A stretch of 64,000 bases of DNA from Paraconexibacter algicola. Lineage in GTDB: Bacteria; Actinomycetota; Thermoleophilia; Solirubrobacterales; Solirubrobacteraceae. The position numbers and the translations under genes are program-made. The stretch is from positions 868,001-932,000 of the forward strand of contig NZ_PYYB01000001.1 in assembly GCF_003044185.1 (NCBI RefSeq). The letters run 5' to 3'. Below, piece after piece: positions 32,461 through 40,410 of this stretch (positions are counted from its first letter, which is position 1; each line of letters begins with the position of its first letter). Below the pieces are notes generated by a model that worked only from the letters and a program-made list of their open reading frames with translations, was not told where the DNA came from and did not search any database.

Positions 32461-33641
32461 CCGCACCCCGCCTCCTGTCCCTGCTCGCCGCGATCGCCGC
32501 CGCGCTGATCCTCGCCGCGTGCGGCGACGACCCCCCGGCCCCCTCGACCGCCGCGTCGGCCGGAGGCTTCGCGGAGGTGCAGCGCCAGGCACGCGGGCAG
32601 ACCGTGCGCTGGTGGCTCTTCGGCGGCGACGAGGGCGTCAACCGCTACGTCGACGACGTCGTCGCCCCGGCCGCGCGACGGCTGGGCGTGAGCCTGCGCC
32701 GCGTCCCCGTCGCCGACACCGCCGACGCCGTGCAGCGCGTCGTGTCCGAGCGACGGGCCGGTCGACGCACGGGCGGCGCGGTCGACCTCATCTGGATCAA
32801 CGGCGAGAACTTCGCCTCCGGCAAGCGCGCCGGCCTGTGGCTCGAGGACTGGGCGACGCGGCTCCCCAACGCGCGACTGCTCGACCCGGACGACCCGTCC
32901 CTGCGCGAGGACTTCCGCGTCCCGGTCGACGGGCAGGAGTCCCCGTGGCAGCGGGCGGCGTTCGTGTTCGCCCACGACCGCGCCCGCACACCGCGCCCGC
33001 CGCGCAGCTTCGACGAGCTGCTCGCGTTCGCCCGCGCGAACCCGGGCCGCGTGACCTACCCGGCACCGCCCGACTTCACCGGGTCGGCGTTCGTGCGGCA
33101 GGTCGTCGCGGCCAAGGGCGCCGACGCCGCGATGCGCTACCTGCACGAGCTCGCGCCGCTGCTCTACCGCGGCGGCCGCTCCTACCCGAAGTCCGAGGCG
33201 GAGCTGACCCGCCTCTTCGGGGACGGGGAGATCGACCTCGCGATGTCCTACGACGCCGCGTTCGTGCGGGCCGCGGTCCGTCGCGGCATCGTGCCGCGCA
33301 GCGCCCGGCCGTTCGTGCTCGGCGACGGCACGCTGCAGAACGTGAGCTTCGTCGCGATCCCCGCCAACGCGGCCAACGCGGCGGGCGCCCAGGTCGTCGC
33401 GAACCTGCTCCTCGACCCGCGGCTGCAGGCGGCCAAGGCCGACCCCGCCGGGCTGGGCAACCCGACCGTCCTGCAGCTCGACCGGCTCGACCCCGCGCAG
33501 CGTTCCGCGTTCACGCGCGCGGCCCGCAGCCCGTACCTGCTCGACGACCTCGGCGAGGCGCTGCCCGAGCTCGCCGCCGACGAGGTCGCACCGCTGGAGC
33601 AGCGCTGGACGCGCGAGGTCCTGCGCGGCGCGGGGACGTGA
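32457..33641 (+). CDS. ABC transporter substrate-binding lipoprotein, YnjB-like
   Basis: 394 residues. A lipoprotein signal (LLSLLAAIAAALILAAC) puts Cys about 21 at the lipobox, so the protein is anchored outside the membrane. VRWWLFGGDEGVNRYVDD, DLIWINGENFASGKRAG and NPGRVTYPAPPDFTGSAFVRQ match the YnjB (COG4134) branch of the thiamine/iron/spermidine-type periplasmic binding proteins. The ligand is not established for this branch. ATG 32457 overlaps the methyltransferase stop by four bases, and the TGA at 33639 overlaps the GTG of the permease. Confidence 0.87.
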   Translation: MTAPRLLSLLAAIAAALILAACGDDPPAPSTAASAGGFAEVQRQARGQTVRWWLFGGDEGVNRYVDDVVAPAARRLGVSLRRVPVADTADAVQRVVSERRAGRRTGGAVDLIWINGENFASGKRAGLWLEDWATRLPNARLLDPDDPSLREDFRVPVDGQESPWQRAAFVFAHDRARTPRPPRSFDELLAFARANPGRVTYPAPPDFTGSAFVRQVVAAKGADAAMRYLHELAPLLYRGGRSYPKSEAELTRLFGDGEIDLAMSYDAAFVRAAVRRGIVPRSARPFVLGDGTLQNVSFVAIPANAANAAGAQVVANLLLDPRLQAAKADPAGLGNPTVLQLDRLDPAQRSAFTRAARSPYLLDDLGEALPELAADEVAPLEQRWTREVLRGAGT

Positions 33642-34453
33642 GGACGGCGGGCGCACGGGGCCGCGTCGCGGTCCTGCCCGCCGCGGCGCTCGTCGCGCTG
33701 CTGCTCGGCGGCGCGCTCGCCGGGGCGGTGCGCGCGAGCGTCACGCCGCTGGGCGGGGAGCCGACCCTCGCCGCCTGGCGCGACCTGCTCGCGGCACCCG
33801 AGTTCCGGGACGCGGTCGTCTTCACGGTCCGCACCGCGGTGCTGACGACGGTGCTCGCCGCGGCGCTCGCCACCGCGCTCGCGCTGCGGGTGCGGCGGGC
33901 CGGGACCGTCGTGCGGACGCTGCTGGCCCTGCCGGTCCCGGTGCCGCACCTGCTCGTCGCCACGGTCGCCGTCCTGTGGCTCGCCCCGGGCGGGCTCGCG
34001 GAGCGGGCGATCGGCGCGCTGCCCGTGACGCTCGTGCGCGACGAGCACGGCGTCGGGATCGTGCTCGTCTACCTCTACAAGGAGGTCCCGTTCCTGCTCG
34101 TGCTGCTGCTCGCTGCCCTGGGCCGCGGGCACGCCGAGCGCGACGAGGCCGCCGCCGCGCTCGGGCTGTCGCCGCTGCAGCGGCTGCGCTGGGTGACGTG
34201 GCCGACGATCCGCGGACCGCTGCTGCTCGGGTGCGTCGTGGTGTTCGCGTTCGTGCTCGGCGCCTTCGACGTGCCGCTCGCGGTCGGCCCGACCTACCCG
34301 CAGACGATCGCCGAGTACGCGCTCGGCGCCACGCAGGGCGACGTCGTCACCGGCCAGTCCACCGCGGCCGCGGCGCTGCTGCTCGCCGCCGCCGTGTCGG
34401 TGGTGCTCGCGGCGCTCGCGGTCCGTGCCGCGCGGGGACTGCGCGATGCGTAG
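33638..34453 (+). CDS. ABC transporter permease (first subunit)
   Basis: 271 residues from GTG 33638 with about six membrane segments. The binding-protein-dependent permease signature EAAAALGLSPLQRLRWVTWPTIRGPL (EAA loop) lies at about 168-193 and contacts the ATPase. YLYKEVPFLLVLLL and GPTYPQTIAEYAL are in YnjC-type permeases. It is one of two separate permeases in this operon, whereas E. coli YnjC is a single fused chain. Overlaps the lipoprotein gene by four bases and the second permease by eight. Confidence 0.87.
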   Translation: MRTAGARGRVAVLPAAALVALLLGGALAGAVRASVTPLGGEPTLAAWRDLLAAPEFRDAVVFTVRTAVLTTVLAAALATALALRVRRAGTVVRTLLALPVPVPHLLVATVAVLWLAPGGLAERAIGALPVTLVRDEHGVGIVLVYLYKEVPFLLVLLLAALGRGHAERDEAAAALGLSPLQRLRWVTWPTIRGPLLLGCVVVFAFVLGAFDVPLAVGPTYPQTIAEYALGATQGDVVTGQSTAAAALLLAAAVSVVLAALAVRAARGLRDA

Positions 34454-35201
34454 GCCCCCGGCGGGGACCGTGCCCGCCGCCCTCGTCGCACTGCCGCTGC
34501 TGGCGCTCGTCGTCCGCGCCGTCGCCGACGCGTGGCGCGCGCCCGACCTGCTGCCGACCGACCTCGGCCTGCGCGGGGTGCGCGCCGCACTCTCCGGGGA
34601 GGCGGCGACCGCCACCGGCAACTCGGCGCTCGTCGCCGCCGCGACGACCGCGCTCGCGCTGCTGGTCGCGTGGCCCGCGGCCCGCGTGCTCGCCGAGCGG
34701 CGGCTGCGCCGACCCGGGCCGGTGCTGGTGCTCCTCGCCGCCCCGCTGCTCGTCCCCGGCTACGCGATCGGCACCGGGCTGAACGAGTGGCTCATCCGCC
34801 TCGGCGTCGACGGGACGCTCCCCGCGATCGTGCTCGCGCACCTGACCTTCGCGGTCCCGTACGCGACGCTCGTGCTGCTCGGCGGCTTCGGGCCGCGGCT
34901 CACCGCCCTGGAGGAGATGGCCCACACCGCGGGGCTCGCGCCGCGCCGCCGACTGCTGCTCGTGACGCTCCCGGCCGCCGCGCCGACCGTCGCCGCCGCC
35001 GCGCTGCTGGCGTTCCTCGTCTCGTGGAGCGACTACGGGACGAGCCTCGCGGTCGGTGCGGGCCGGCCGATGCTGCCGCTGGTGCTGCTGCCGTTCATCG
35101 GCACCGACCCGCAGATCGCGGCGAGCCTCGCGCTCGTGTTCCTCGCGCCCGCGCTCGTCGCGCTGGCCGTCGCCGTCCGCGCCGGGAGACGCCCGCTGTG
35201 A
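34446..35201 (+). CDS. ABC transporter permease (second subunit)
   Basis: 251 residues with about six membrane segments. The EAA loop reads [25 protein letters not shown] (about 156-180). [21 protein letters not shown] near the end fits the same importer family as the first permease. ATG 34446 starts eight bases inside the previous gene, and its stop at 35199-35201 overlaps the GTG of the ATPase gene, so all importer parts are translated together in fixed ratio. Confidence 0.87.
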   Translation: MRRPPAGTVPAALVALPLLALVVRAVADAWRAPDLLPTDLGLRGVRAALSGEAATATGNSALVAAATTALALLVAWPAARVLAERRLRRPGPVLVLLAAPLLVPGYAIGTGLNEWLIRLGVDGTLPAIVLAHLTFAVPYATLVLLGGFGPRLTALEEMAHTAGLAPRRRLLLVTLPAAAPTVAAAALLAFLVSWSDYGTSLAVGAGRPMLPLVLLPFIGTDPQIAASLALVFLAPALVALAVAVRAGRRPL

Positions 35202-36151
35202 GCGGCCTGGACTGCGCGGACCTCACCGTCACCGCGGGGGCGACCACGGTCCTGCAGGACCTGTCGCTGACCGTGCCGGCGGGCGGTCGCGTCGCGCTCG
35301 TCGGCCCGTCGGGTGCCGGGAAGACGACGCTGCTGCGCGCGATCGCGGGGCTGACCCCGACCGCGGCGGGCCGGGTCGTCCTCGACGGCGTGCCACTCGA
35401 CGGGCTCCCACCGCACCGGCGCGACCTCGCCGTGGTCTTCCAGGAGCCGCGCCTGCTCCCCCACCTCGACGTCCGCGACAACGTCGCGCTGCCGCTGCGC
35501 GCCGCCGGGGTGCGGCGGCCCGAGCGCCGGGCGCGCGCCGACGCGGCGCTGCGCGAGGTCGGGCTCGACGGCTTCGGCGACCGGCGCACGACCGGGCTCT
35601 CCGGGGGCGAGCAGCAACGCGTCGCGCTGGCCCGCGCGCTCACCGCCCGGCCGCGGCTGCTGCTGCTCGACGAGCCGCTCGCCGCGCTGGACCCGGCGCG
35701 CCGCGGCGCGCTGCGCCGGCTGCTGGTGACGCTGCAGGAGACGCACGGGCTGACCACGCTCGTGGTGACGCACGACCGTGCGGAGGCGGCGGAGCTCGGC
35801 CGCACGATCGCGCTGCTGCTCGACGGGCGGATCGTCCAGCACGACGAGCCGCGCGCCCTGTTCGAGCGGCCGTGCTCGGCCGCGGTCGCGCGGTTCTTCG
35901 GCGTCGGCAACCTCGTGCCGGACGGCGACGGGCTGCTGGCGATCCGTCCCGAGCACCTGCGCCTGGACGACGCGGCGCCGCTGCGCGCCCAGGTCGTCGA
36001 GGCCACCTATCTCGGCGACCACGTCCGGGTCGTCCTCGACGCCGGTGGCCTCGAGCTGTCGGCGCACCGTCCGCCCGGCGACGCCCCCGCGGTGGGCGCG
36101 GAGGTCGGTGTCGACCTGGCCGCGAGCCCGAGCTGGAGGATCCCCGCATGA
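35198..36151 (+). CDS. ABC transporter ATP-binding protein
   Basis: 317 residues from GTG 35198. [16 protein letters not shown] is Walker A (about 37-52), [12 protein letters not shown] the Q-loop, [15 protein letters not shown] the signature (about 137), [12 protein letters not shown] Walker B and VVTHDRAEA the His switch. After about 235 comes a TOBE-like domain ([19 protein letters not shown]), as in CysA, PotA and FbpC-type importers that can be regulated by ligand. This completes an importer of the YnjBCD class. Overlaps the FAD enzyme gene by four bases. Confidence 0.9.
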   Translation: MSGLDCADLTVTAGATTVLQDLSLTVPAGGRVALVGPSGAGKTTLLRAIAGLTPTAAGRVVLDGVPLDGLPPHRRDLAVVFQEPRLLPHLDVRDNVALPLRAAGVRRPERRARADAALREVGLDGFGDRRTTGLSGGEQQRVALARALTARPRLLLLDEPLAALDPARRGALRRLLVTLQETHGLTTLVVTHDRAEAAELGRTIALLLDGRIVQHDEPRALFERPCSAAVARFFGVGNLVPDGDGLLAIRPEHLRLDDAAPLRAQVVEATYLGDHVRVVLDAGGLELSAHRPPGDAPAVGAEVGVDLAASPSWRIPA

Positions 36152-37575
36152 CCTACGACCTGCTCGTCCTCGGCGGCGGCACCGGTGGCCTCGTCAGCGC
36201 GATGATCGCCGCGGGTGCCGGTGCGCGGGTGGCGCTCGTCGAGCGCGACCGGACCGGCGGCGACTGCCTGTGGACGGGCTGCGTGCCGTCCAAGAGCCTG
36301 CTCGCGGCGGCCGGCCTGGCGCACGCGATGCGCCACGCCGACCGGGTCGGCCTGCCGCCCGCCACCCCGACGGTCGACCTCGCCGCGGTCCTCGACCACG
36401 TGCGGGCCGCGCAGGCGACGATCGCTCCGCACGACTCGGTGGAGCGGCTGACCGCCGCGGGGGTCGATGTGCTGGTCGGCGAGGGGCGCTTCACCGGGCC
36501 GCGGACGCTGACCGTCGACGGCCGGCCGGTGCGGTTCCGTCGGGCGATCGTCGCGACCGGCTCGCGCGCCGTGGTGCCGCCGGTCCCCGGGCTGGCCGCG
36601 CTGGCGCCGCTGACGCACGAGACCGTGTGGGAGCTGCGCGCGCTCCCCGCCCGGCTGGCGGTGCTCGGCGCGGGCCCGATCGGCTGCGAGCTCGGGCAGG
36701 CGCTCGGACGGCTCGGGTCGCGGGTCACGCTGCTGGAGTCCGGCGACCGGCCCCTCCGCGGCGAGGAGCCCGAGGCGTCGGCGCTGCTGGCCGAGCAGCT
36801 GCGCGAGGACGGGATCGACCTGCGGCTCGGGGTCCGGGTCACCGCCGCCGCGCGCGGGGCCGACGGCGCGATCCGCCTGACGCTCGGCGACGCGCAAGAG
36901 CTCGTCGCCGACGCGGTGCTCGTGGCCGCCGGCCGGGCCCCGCGCAGCGACGGGATCGGGCTCGACGCCGCGGGGGTGCGCTGCGACGCGGGCGGCGCGA
37001 TCGTCGTCGACCCGACGATGCGCACGAGCGCCGCGGGGATCTTCGCGGTCGGGGACGTCGTGGGGGCTCCCGCGTTCACGCACGTCGCCGCGCACCACGC
37101 GCGGCAGGCCGCGGTGAACGCGCTGTTCGGCCTGCGCCGGCGGGCCGACCGCACGCCGCTGCCGTGGGTGACCTTCACCGACCCGGAGGTCGCGCACGTC
37201 GGGCTGACGGTCGCGCAGGCCCGGGAGCGGCACGGGGAGCGCGTCGTGGTCGCCCGGTCGACCTACGCGGGCCTGGACCGGGCGATCGCCGCGGGCGAGC
37301 ACCGCGGCGGCGCGATCCTCGTCGGCGATGCGCGCGGACGGCTCGTCGGCGCGACGCTCGTCGGGCGCGGCGCGGGCGAGTCGATCGCCGAGCTCACCGC
37401 CTGGATCGCGACCGGCGCGAAGCTCGCCCGCGTCTCCGGGACCGTCCACGCGTACCCGACCTACGCGGGAGCCGCCGTCCGCGCGGTCGACGACCACCTG
37501 CGCAAGCGGTACGCCGGGCCCGGCCTGCGGCGCGCACTGGCCCCGGTCCTCGCCGCGCGGCGGCTGGTGCGCTAG
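36148..37575 (+). CDS. FAD-dependent pyridine nucleotide-disulfide oxidoreductase (mercuric reductase-like)
   Basis: 475 residues. LLVLGGGTGGLVSAMIAA binds FAD, GGDCLWTGCVPSKSLL (about 37-52) has the redox-active Cys pair, VLGAGPIGCELGQALG binds NAD(P)H, and GIFAVGDVVG is the second FAD motif. The C-terminal VHAYPTYAGAA holds the active-site His typical of lipoamide dehydrogenase and MerA relatives. The N-terminal metal-binding domain and C-terminal Cys pair of true MerA are missing, so it may reduce a thiol or another electron acceptor. Last gene of the ABC operon and four bases overlapped by the convergent CDP-alcohol transferase gene. Confidence 0.9.
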   Translation: MTYDLLVLGGGTGGLVSAMIAAGAGARVALVERDRTGGDCLWTGCVPSKSLLAAAGLAHAMRHADRVGLPPATPTVDLAAVLDHVRAAQATIAPHDSVERLTAAGVDVLVGEGRFTGPRTLTVDGRPVRFRRAIVATGSRAVVPPVPGLAALAPLTHETVWELRALPARLAVLGAGPIGCELGQALGRLGSRVTLLESGDRPLRGEEPEASALLAEQLREDGIDLRLGVRVTAAARGADGAIRLTLGDAQELVADAVLVAAGRAPRSDGIGLDAAGVRCDAGGAIVVDPTMRTSAAGIFAVGDVVGAPAFTHVAAHHARQAAVNALFGLRRRADRTPLPWVTFTDPEVAHVGLTVAQARERHGERVVVARSTYAGLDRAIAAGEHRGGAILVGDARGRLVGATLVGRGAGESIAELTAWIATGAKLARVSGTVHAYPTYAGAAVRAVDDHLRKRYAGPGLRRALAPVLAARRLVR

Positions 37576-38180
37576 GTGCGGGTCGGGCCGAGCACGACGA
37601 CCGCCAGGCGGACGCGCTGCGCGACGGTGATCGCGACGAGCGCCGCGAACACCCACATGATCGTCCCGGCGTGCTCGGGCAGCAGGCAGAGCAGGACGTA
37701 GGCGGCGATCGTCTCGGTCCCCTCCGTCAGCCCGGCGGTGAACCGCAGGGAGCGCTCGTCCCCGAGGTCCAGCCCGCGCTTCTCGATCAGCGACGCGAAG
37801 CTCAGGAGCGCGACGTTGTTCAGCAGGTAGACGGCCAGGAGGACGCAGGCGGCGACCCGGGCGTCGGGCACGGCGATCGCCGCCGCGACGACGAACCCCC
37901 CGTAGACGACGAAGTCCGCGAGGAAGTCGAGCATTCCGCCGAGGTCGGTCGGGCCGCGGCGGCGCGCGAGCGCCCCGTCGACGCCGTCGAGCGAGCGGTT
38001 GGCGAGCCACAGCGCGAGCGCCGCGATCCAGGCGCCCGTGGCGGCCAGCACGCACGCCGCGACACCGACGGCGAGGCCGACCGCGGTGACCGCACCGGGA
38101 CCAACGCCGACCCGGTCCAGGCGGGCGGCCACGCCGTCGACCGCGGGTCCGACGAGGCGCCGGGTGTGCGCGTCGAGCAT
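37572..38180 (-). CDS. CDP-alcohol phosphatidyltransferase family protein
   Basis: 202 residues with about five membrane segments. The family signature D-G-x2-A-R-x8-G-x3-D-x3-D is present as SLDGVDGALARRRGPTD then GGMLDFLADF (about 65-92), which binds CDP-diacylglycerol or a similar CDP-alcohol and two metal ions. It makes a phospholipid in the inner membrane; the acceptor alcohol is unknown. The ATG at 38180 shares one base with the stop of the TVP38-like gene, so they are cotranslated. Confidence 0.87.
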   Translation of the reverse strand: MLDAHTRRLVGPAVDGVAARLDRVGVGPGAVTAVGLAVGVAACVLAATGAWIAALALWLANRSLDGVDGALARRRGPTDLGGMLDFLADFVVYGGFVVAAAIAVPDARVAACVLLAVYLLNNVALLSFASLIEKRGLDLGDERSLRFTAGLTEGTETIAAYVLLCLLPEHAGTIMWVFAALVAITVAQRVRLAVVVLGPTRT

Positions 38181-38725
38181 CAGGCGACCCGCCGTCGCTG
38201 CTGCGTCGCCCCGAGCAGGAGCAGCAGGACGACGGCCCCGAGCGACAGCACGAACCCGGTCGAGCCGGGGTCGGCCAGGGAGTCCCCGAGCGCGACGAAC
38301 GCGACCGTCCCCGGGACGATGCCGACGAGCGTGCCGAGCGCGTGCGCGCGGCGCGTCACGCCCGACAGCCCGAACGCGTAGTTGAGCGCGTTGAACGGCA
38401 GCACCGGGATCAGCCGCAGCGCGACGACGCCGCGCAGTCCGCGCGCGCTCAGCCACGCGTCGGCGGTCGCGCCGCGGCGACCGAGCAGGCGGCGGGTGCG
38501 CTCGCGGCCCAGGCGCCGGGCGATCTCGAACGCCGCGACGGCCCCGAGCGTCGCGCCGAGCACGGTCAGCAGCGAGCCCCACACGGGCCCGAACAGCACG
38601 CCCGCGGCGAGCGAGGGGATCGTGCCGGGCACGAGCGCCACGGTCAGCAGCACGTACAGCACGACGAACGCGACCGGCCCGGCCGCCCCGGCGGACGACA
38701 CGAGCGCCTCGAGGTCCTCCCGCAC
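38180..38725 (-). CDS. TVP38/TMEM64 family (DedA-like) membrane protein
   Basis: 181 residues from GTG 38725, preceded by GGAGGGGAGG, a strong ribosome binding site. Hydrophobic segments lie at about 17-35, 43-62, 120-140 and 150-170. The family core FGPVWGSLLTVLGATLGAVAAFEIARRLGR and LRLIPVLPFNALNYAFGLS (each over 18 residues, read at about 46-75 and 106-124) shows the conserved Phe-Gly, Arg-Pro-Phe and Asn-Tyr/Ala-Gly pattern. These proteins are thought to move lipids across the membrane, which fits its coupling to a phospholipid synthase gene. Confidence 0.87.
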   Translation of the reverse strand: MREDLEALVSSAGAAGPVAFVVLYVLLTVALVPGTIPSLAAGVLFGPVWGSLLTVLGATLGAVAAFEIARRLGRERTRRLLGRRGATADAWLSARGLRGVVALRLIPVLPFNALNYAFGLSGVTRRAHALGTLVGIVPGTVAFVALGDSLADPGSTGFVLSLGAVVLLLLLGATQQRRRVA

Positions 38726-38915
38726 ACCTGCCTCCCCTCCACGCGTCGCTCCGGCCGTCACGGCCCCGTCGTCTGGTTCTGCGGACCGGCGGGCGCGCGG
38801 GATCAGCGGCGGGGGGACGGGAGTGGGCGCGAGAGGTTCGAACACCCGCGCCCGCCGGCCGTGGTGCCGAGTTGCTCCCGCGATCGCGGGAGAGTCGAGT
38901 GCAGTGCTGCCGGAC

Positions 38916-39125
38916 TCAGGCAGCCGCGCTTCGCAGGACATCGGCCACGACTTCTCCGATGTCTCGGCCCTCGCGTGTGGCGCGCTCGGTGAGGCCCTCG
39001 AGCGTGGCCGCATCGACGGACACTTCCAGGCGTACGTCGATGTCGCGCGGGGCGAGGAGGTCGCCCGCGCCGGGGTCGTCCGCGAGGATGCGGTCGAGGT
39101 CGTCGCTGTCCGGGAGGTCGTTCAT
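38916..39125 (-). CDS. Antitoxin-like small protein
   Basis: 69 residues. An acidic N-terminus (DLPDSDDLDRILADDPGAGD) precedes a ribbon-helix-helix-like stretch DIDVRLEVSVDAATLEGLTERATREG then DIGEVVADVLRSAA. This matches the size and shape of CopG/RHH antitoxins, where the strand binds DNA and the tail masks the toxin; here the acidic part leads and not trails. It lies 24 bases after the DUF4258/BrnT-like gene, same strand, in toxin-first order. Confidence 0.55.
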   Translation of the reverse strand: MNDLPDSDDLDRILADDPGAGDLLAPRDIDVRLEVSVDAATLEGLTERATREGRDIGEVVADVLRSAAA

Positions 39126-39149
39126 GGCTCTGCTTCGGATGATGGTGGT

Positions 39150-39434
39150 TCAGCGTCTCGATTGGAAGGCACGCACCTGGCGAGGCGAGGCGTCCCAGCC
39201 GGTCATGACATGCCAGGTCGTCGCGCTCGCCTCATCGGGTTGGAGCACGATGGTGAGGATGCGCGCCGCGTCGGTGGGGCCGATCGCGAACAGGCTGCCG
39301 GGCACGCGCGCCGCGGGGTTCGGTACGACGAGCGGGCCGTTCGCGACGATCTGCTCGGCCTCTGCACTGGTGATCTGACGCGCCGCGAGCTTTCGCCTCG
39401 CCAGCGCGTTGATGACCAGGTGGAGGATCAGCAC
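39150..39434 (-). CDS. Possible BrnT/DUF4258-type toxin
   Basis: 94 residues from GTG 39434 (start uncertain). The order INALARRKLAARQITSAEAEQIV, a short loop PLVVPNPAARVPGSLFAIGPTD, the strand RILTIVLQPD and a final WHVMTGWDASPRQVRAF follows small barrel RNases of the BrnT/DUF4258 type ('heGi..eeve.vl ... G.t..gr.l.vv ... ita..at..er'). This match is by pattern only. It sits 100 bases from tRNA-Val, a place often used by small mobile modules, and is followed by the antitoxin-like gene. Confidence 0.5.
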   Translation of the reverse strand: MLILHLVINALARRKLAARQITSAEAEQIVANGPLVVPNPAARVPGSLFAIGPTDAARILTIVLQPDEASATTWHVMTGWDASPRQVRAFQSRR

Positions 39435-39533
39435 GACGGCGACGCTATGCCGGAGAGCGGACGCTCCGACGGCGTGAGCGCGCGCTGGTGCGGCATTCGG
39501 ACCGGAGCCGCCGGGTACGCCTCCGTTCGGGCA

Positions 39534-39607
39534 TGGGCGCGGAGGGACTCGAACCCCCGACTCCCTCGGTGTAAACGAGGTGCTCTGACCAACTGAGCTA
39601 CGCGCCC
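39534..39607 (-). tRNA. trnV: tRNA-Val (TAC)
   Basis: 74-base minus-strand cloverleaf. Acceptor GGGCGCG/CGCGCCC with discriminator A; anticodon arm CCTCG-TTTACAC-CGAGG gives TAC; T arm GGGGG-TTCGAGT-CCCTC. CCA is not encoded. Confidence 0.95.
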
Positions 39608-39644
39608 GGACCGCGGGAAGGATCGCACGGTTGCGGGCGGCGCG

Positions 39645-39650
39645 TAGGGT
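39645..39650 (+). promoter_or_regulatory. -10 box of SDR gene (leaderless)
   Basis: TAGGGT ends 7 bases before the ATG; no ribosome binding site. Confidence 0.5.
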
Positions 39651-39657
39651 TGCGCGC

Positions 39658-40410
39658 ATGGATCTCGGCATCGGCGGCAGGGTCGCGCTCGTCACGGGCG
39701 CGTCGGGTGGACTGGGGCGCGCGATCGCCGCGGCGCTCGCGGCGGAGGGCGCGACGGTCGCGATCAGCTCGCGCTCGCAGGAGCGGATCGACGCGACCGC
39801 CGCGGAGATCGGCGCGTCCGGGTTCGTGTGGGACAGCGCCGACGTGGACGGCGGCCCGGCACTGCTCGACACGGTCGCCGCGCAGCTCGGCGCGCCGGTG
39901 TCGATCCTCGTGACGAACACCGGCGGACCGCCCGCCGGCATGCCGCTGGAGTTCACCGGCGAGCAGTGGGAGGACGCGTACCGCACGCTCGTGCGCGCCC
40001 CGATGGCGCTCGTGCAGGCCGCTCTGCCCGCGATGCGCGCGGCCGGCTGGGGGCGGGTCCTGAACGTCGTGTCGACGACCGTGCGCGAGCCGACCCCGCC
40101 GCTGATGCTGTCCAACACGCACCGCGCGTCGATGATCACCGCGTTCAAGACGGTCGCGGCGCACGTCGCCGCCGACGGCGTGACGCTCAACAGCCTCCTC
40201 CCCGGGCGGATCGGCACCGCGCGGCTCGAGTCCCTCTACGGGTCGCGGGAGAACGTCGAGACGATGGCGTCCGCCGAGATCCCCGCCGGCCGCGTGGGCA
40301 CGCCGGAGGAGTTCGCGGCGGCGGCCGCGTTCCTCTGCTCGGCGCCCGCCTCGTACATCACCGGGGAGACCCTCGCCGTCGACGGCGGCCTCACCCGGTC
40401 CGTGTTCTAG
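39658..40410 (+). CDS. SDR-family oxidoreductase (atypical active site)
   Basis: 250 residues. VALVTGASGGLGRAIAAAL is the NAD(P)-binding Gly motif (about 9-27), ILVTNTGGPP the 'NNAG'-equivalent, and VLNVVSTTVREP the Ser region. The YxxxK pair is altered: the segment LSNTHRASMITAFKTVA keeps the Lys but has no Tyr four before it. LNSLLPGRIGT and ITGETLAVDGG complete the fold. This matches an SDR subgroup with SNxxR in place of Tyr, often annotated as 3-oxoacyl-ACP reductase-like. The activity is uncertain. Four-base overlap with the convergent propeller gene. Confidence 0.85.
   Translation: MDLGIGGRVALVTGASGGLGRAIAAALAAEGATVAISSRSQERIDATAAEIGASGFVWDSADVDGGPALLDTVAAQLGAPVSILVTNTGGPPAGMPLEFTGEQWEDAYRTLVRAPMALVQAALPAMRAAGWGRVLNVVSTTVREPTPPLMLSNTHRASMITAFKTVAAHVAADGVTLNSLLPGRIGTARLESLYGSRENVETMASAEIPAGRVGTPEEFAAAAAFLCSAPASYITGETLAVDGGLTRSVF

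Noticed and set aside
36148-37575. Mercuric reductase (mer operon)
   Set aside because: The N-terminal HMA domain and C-terminal Cys pair of MerA are missing and no merR or merT lies nearby.
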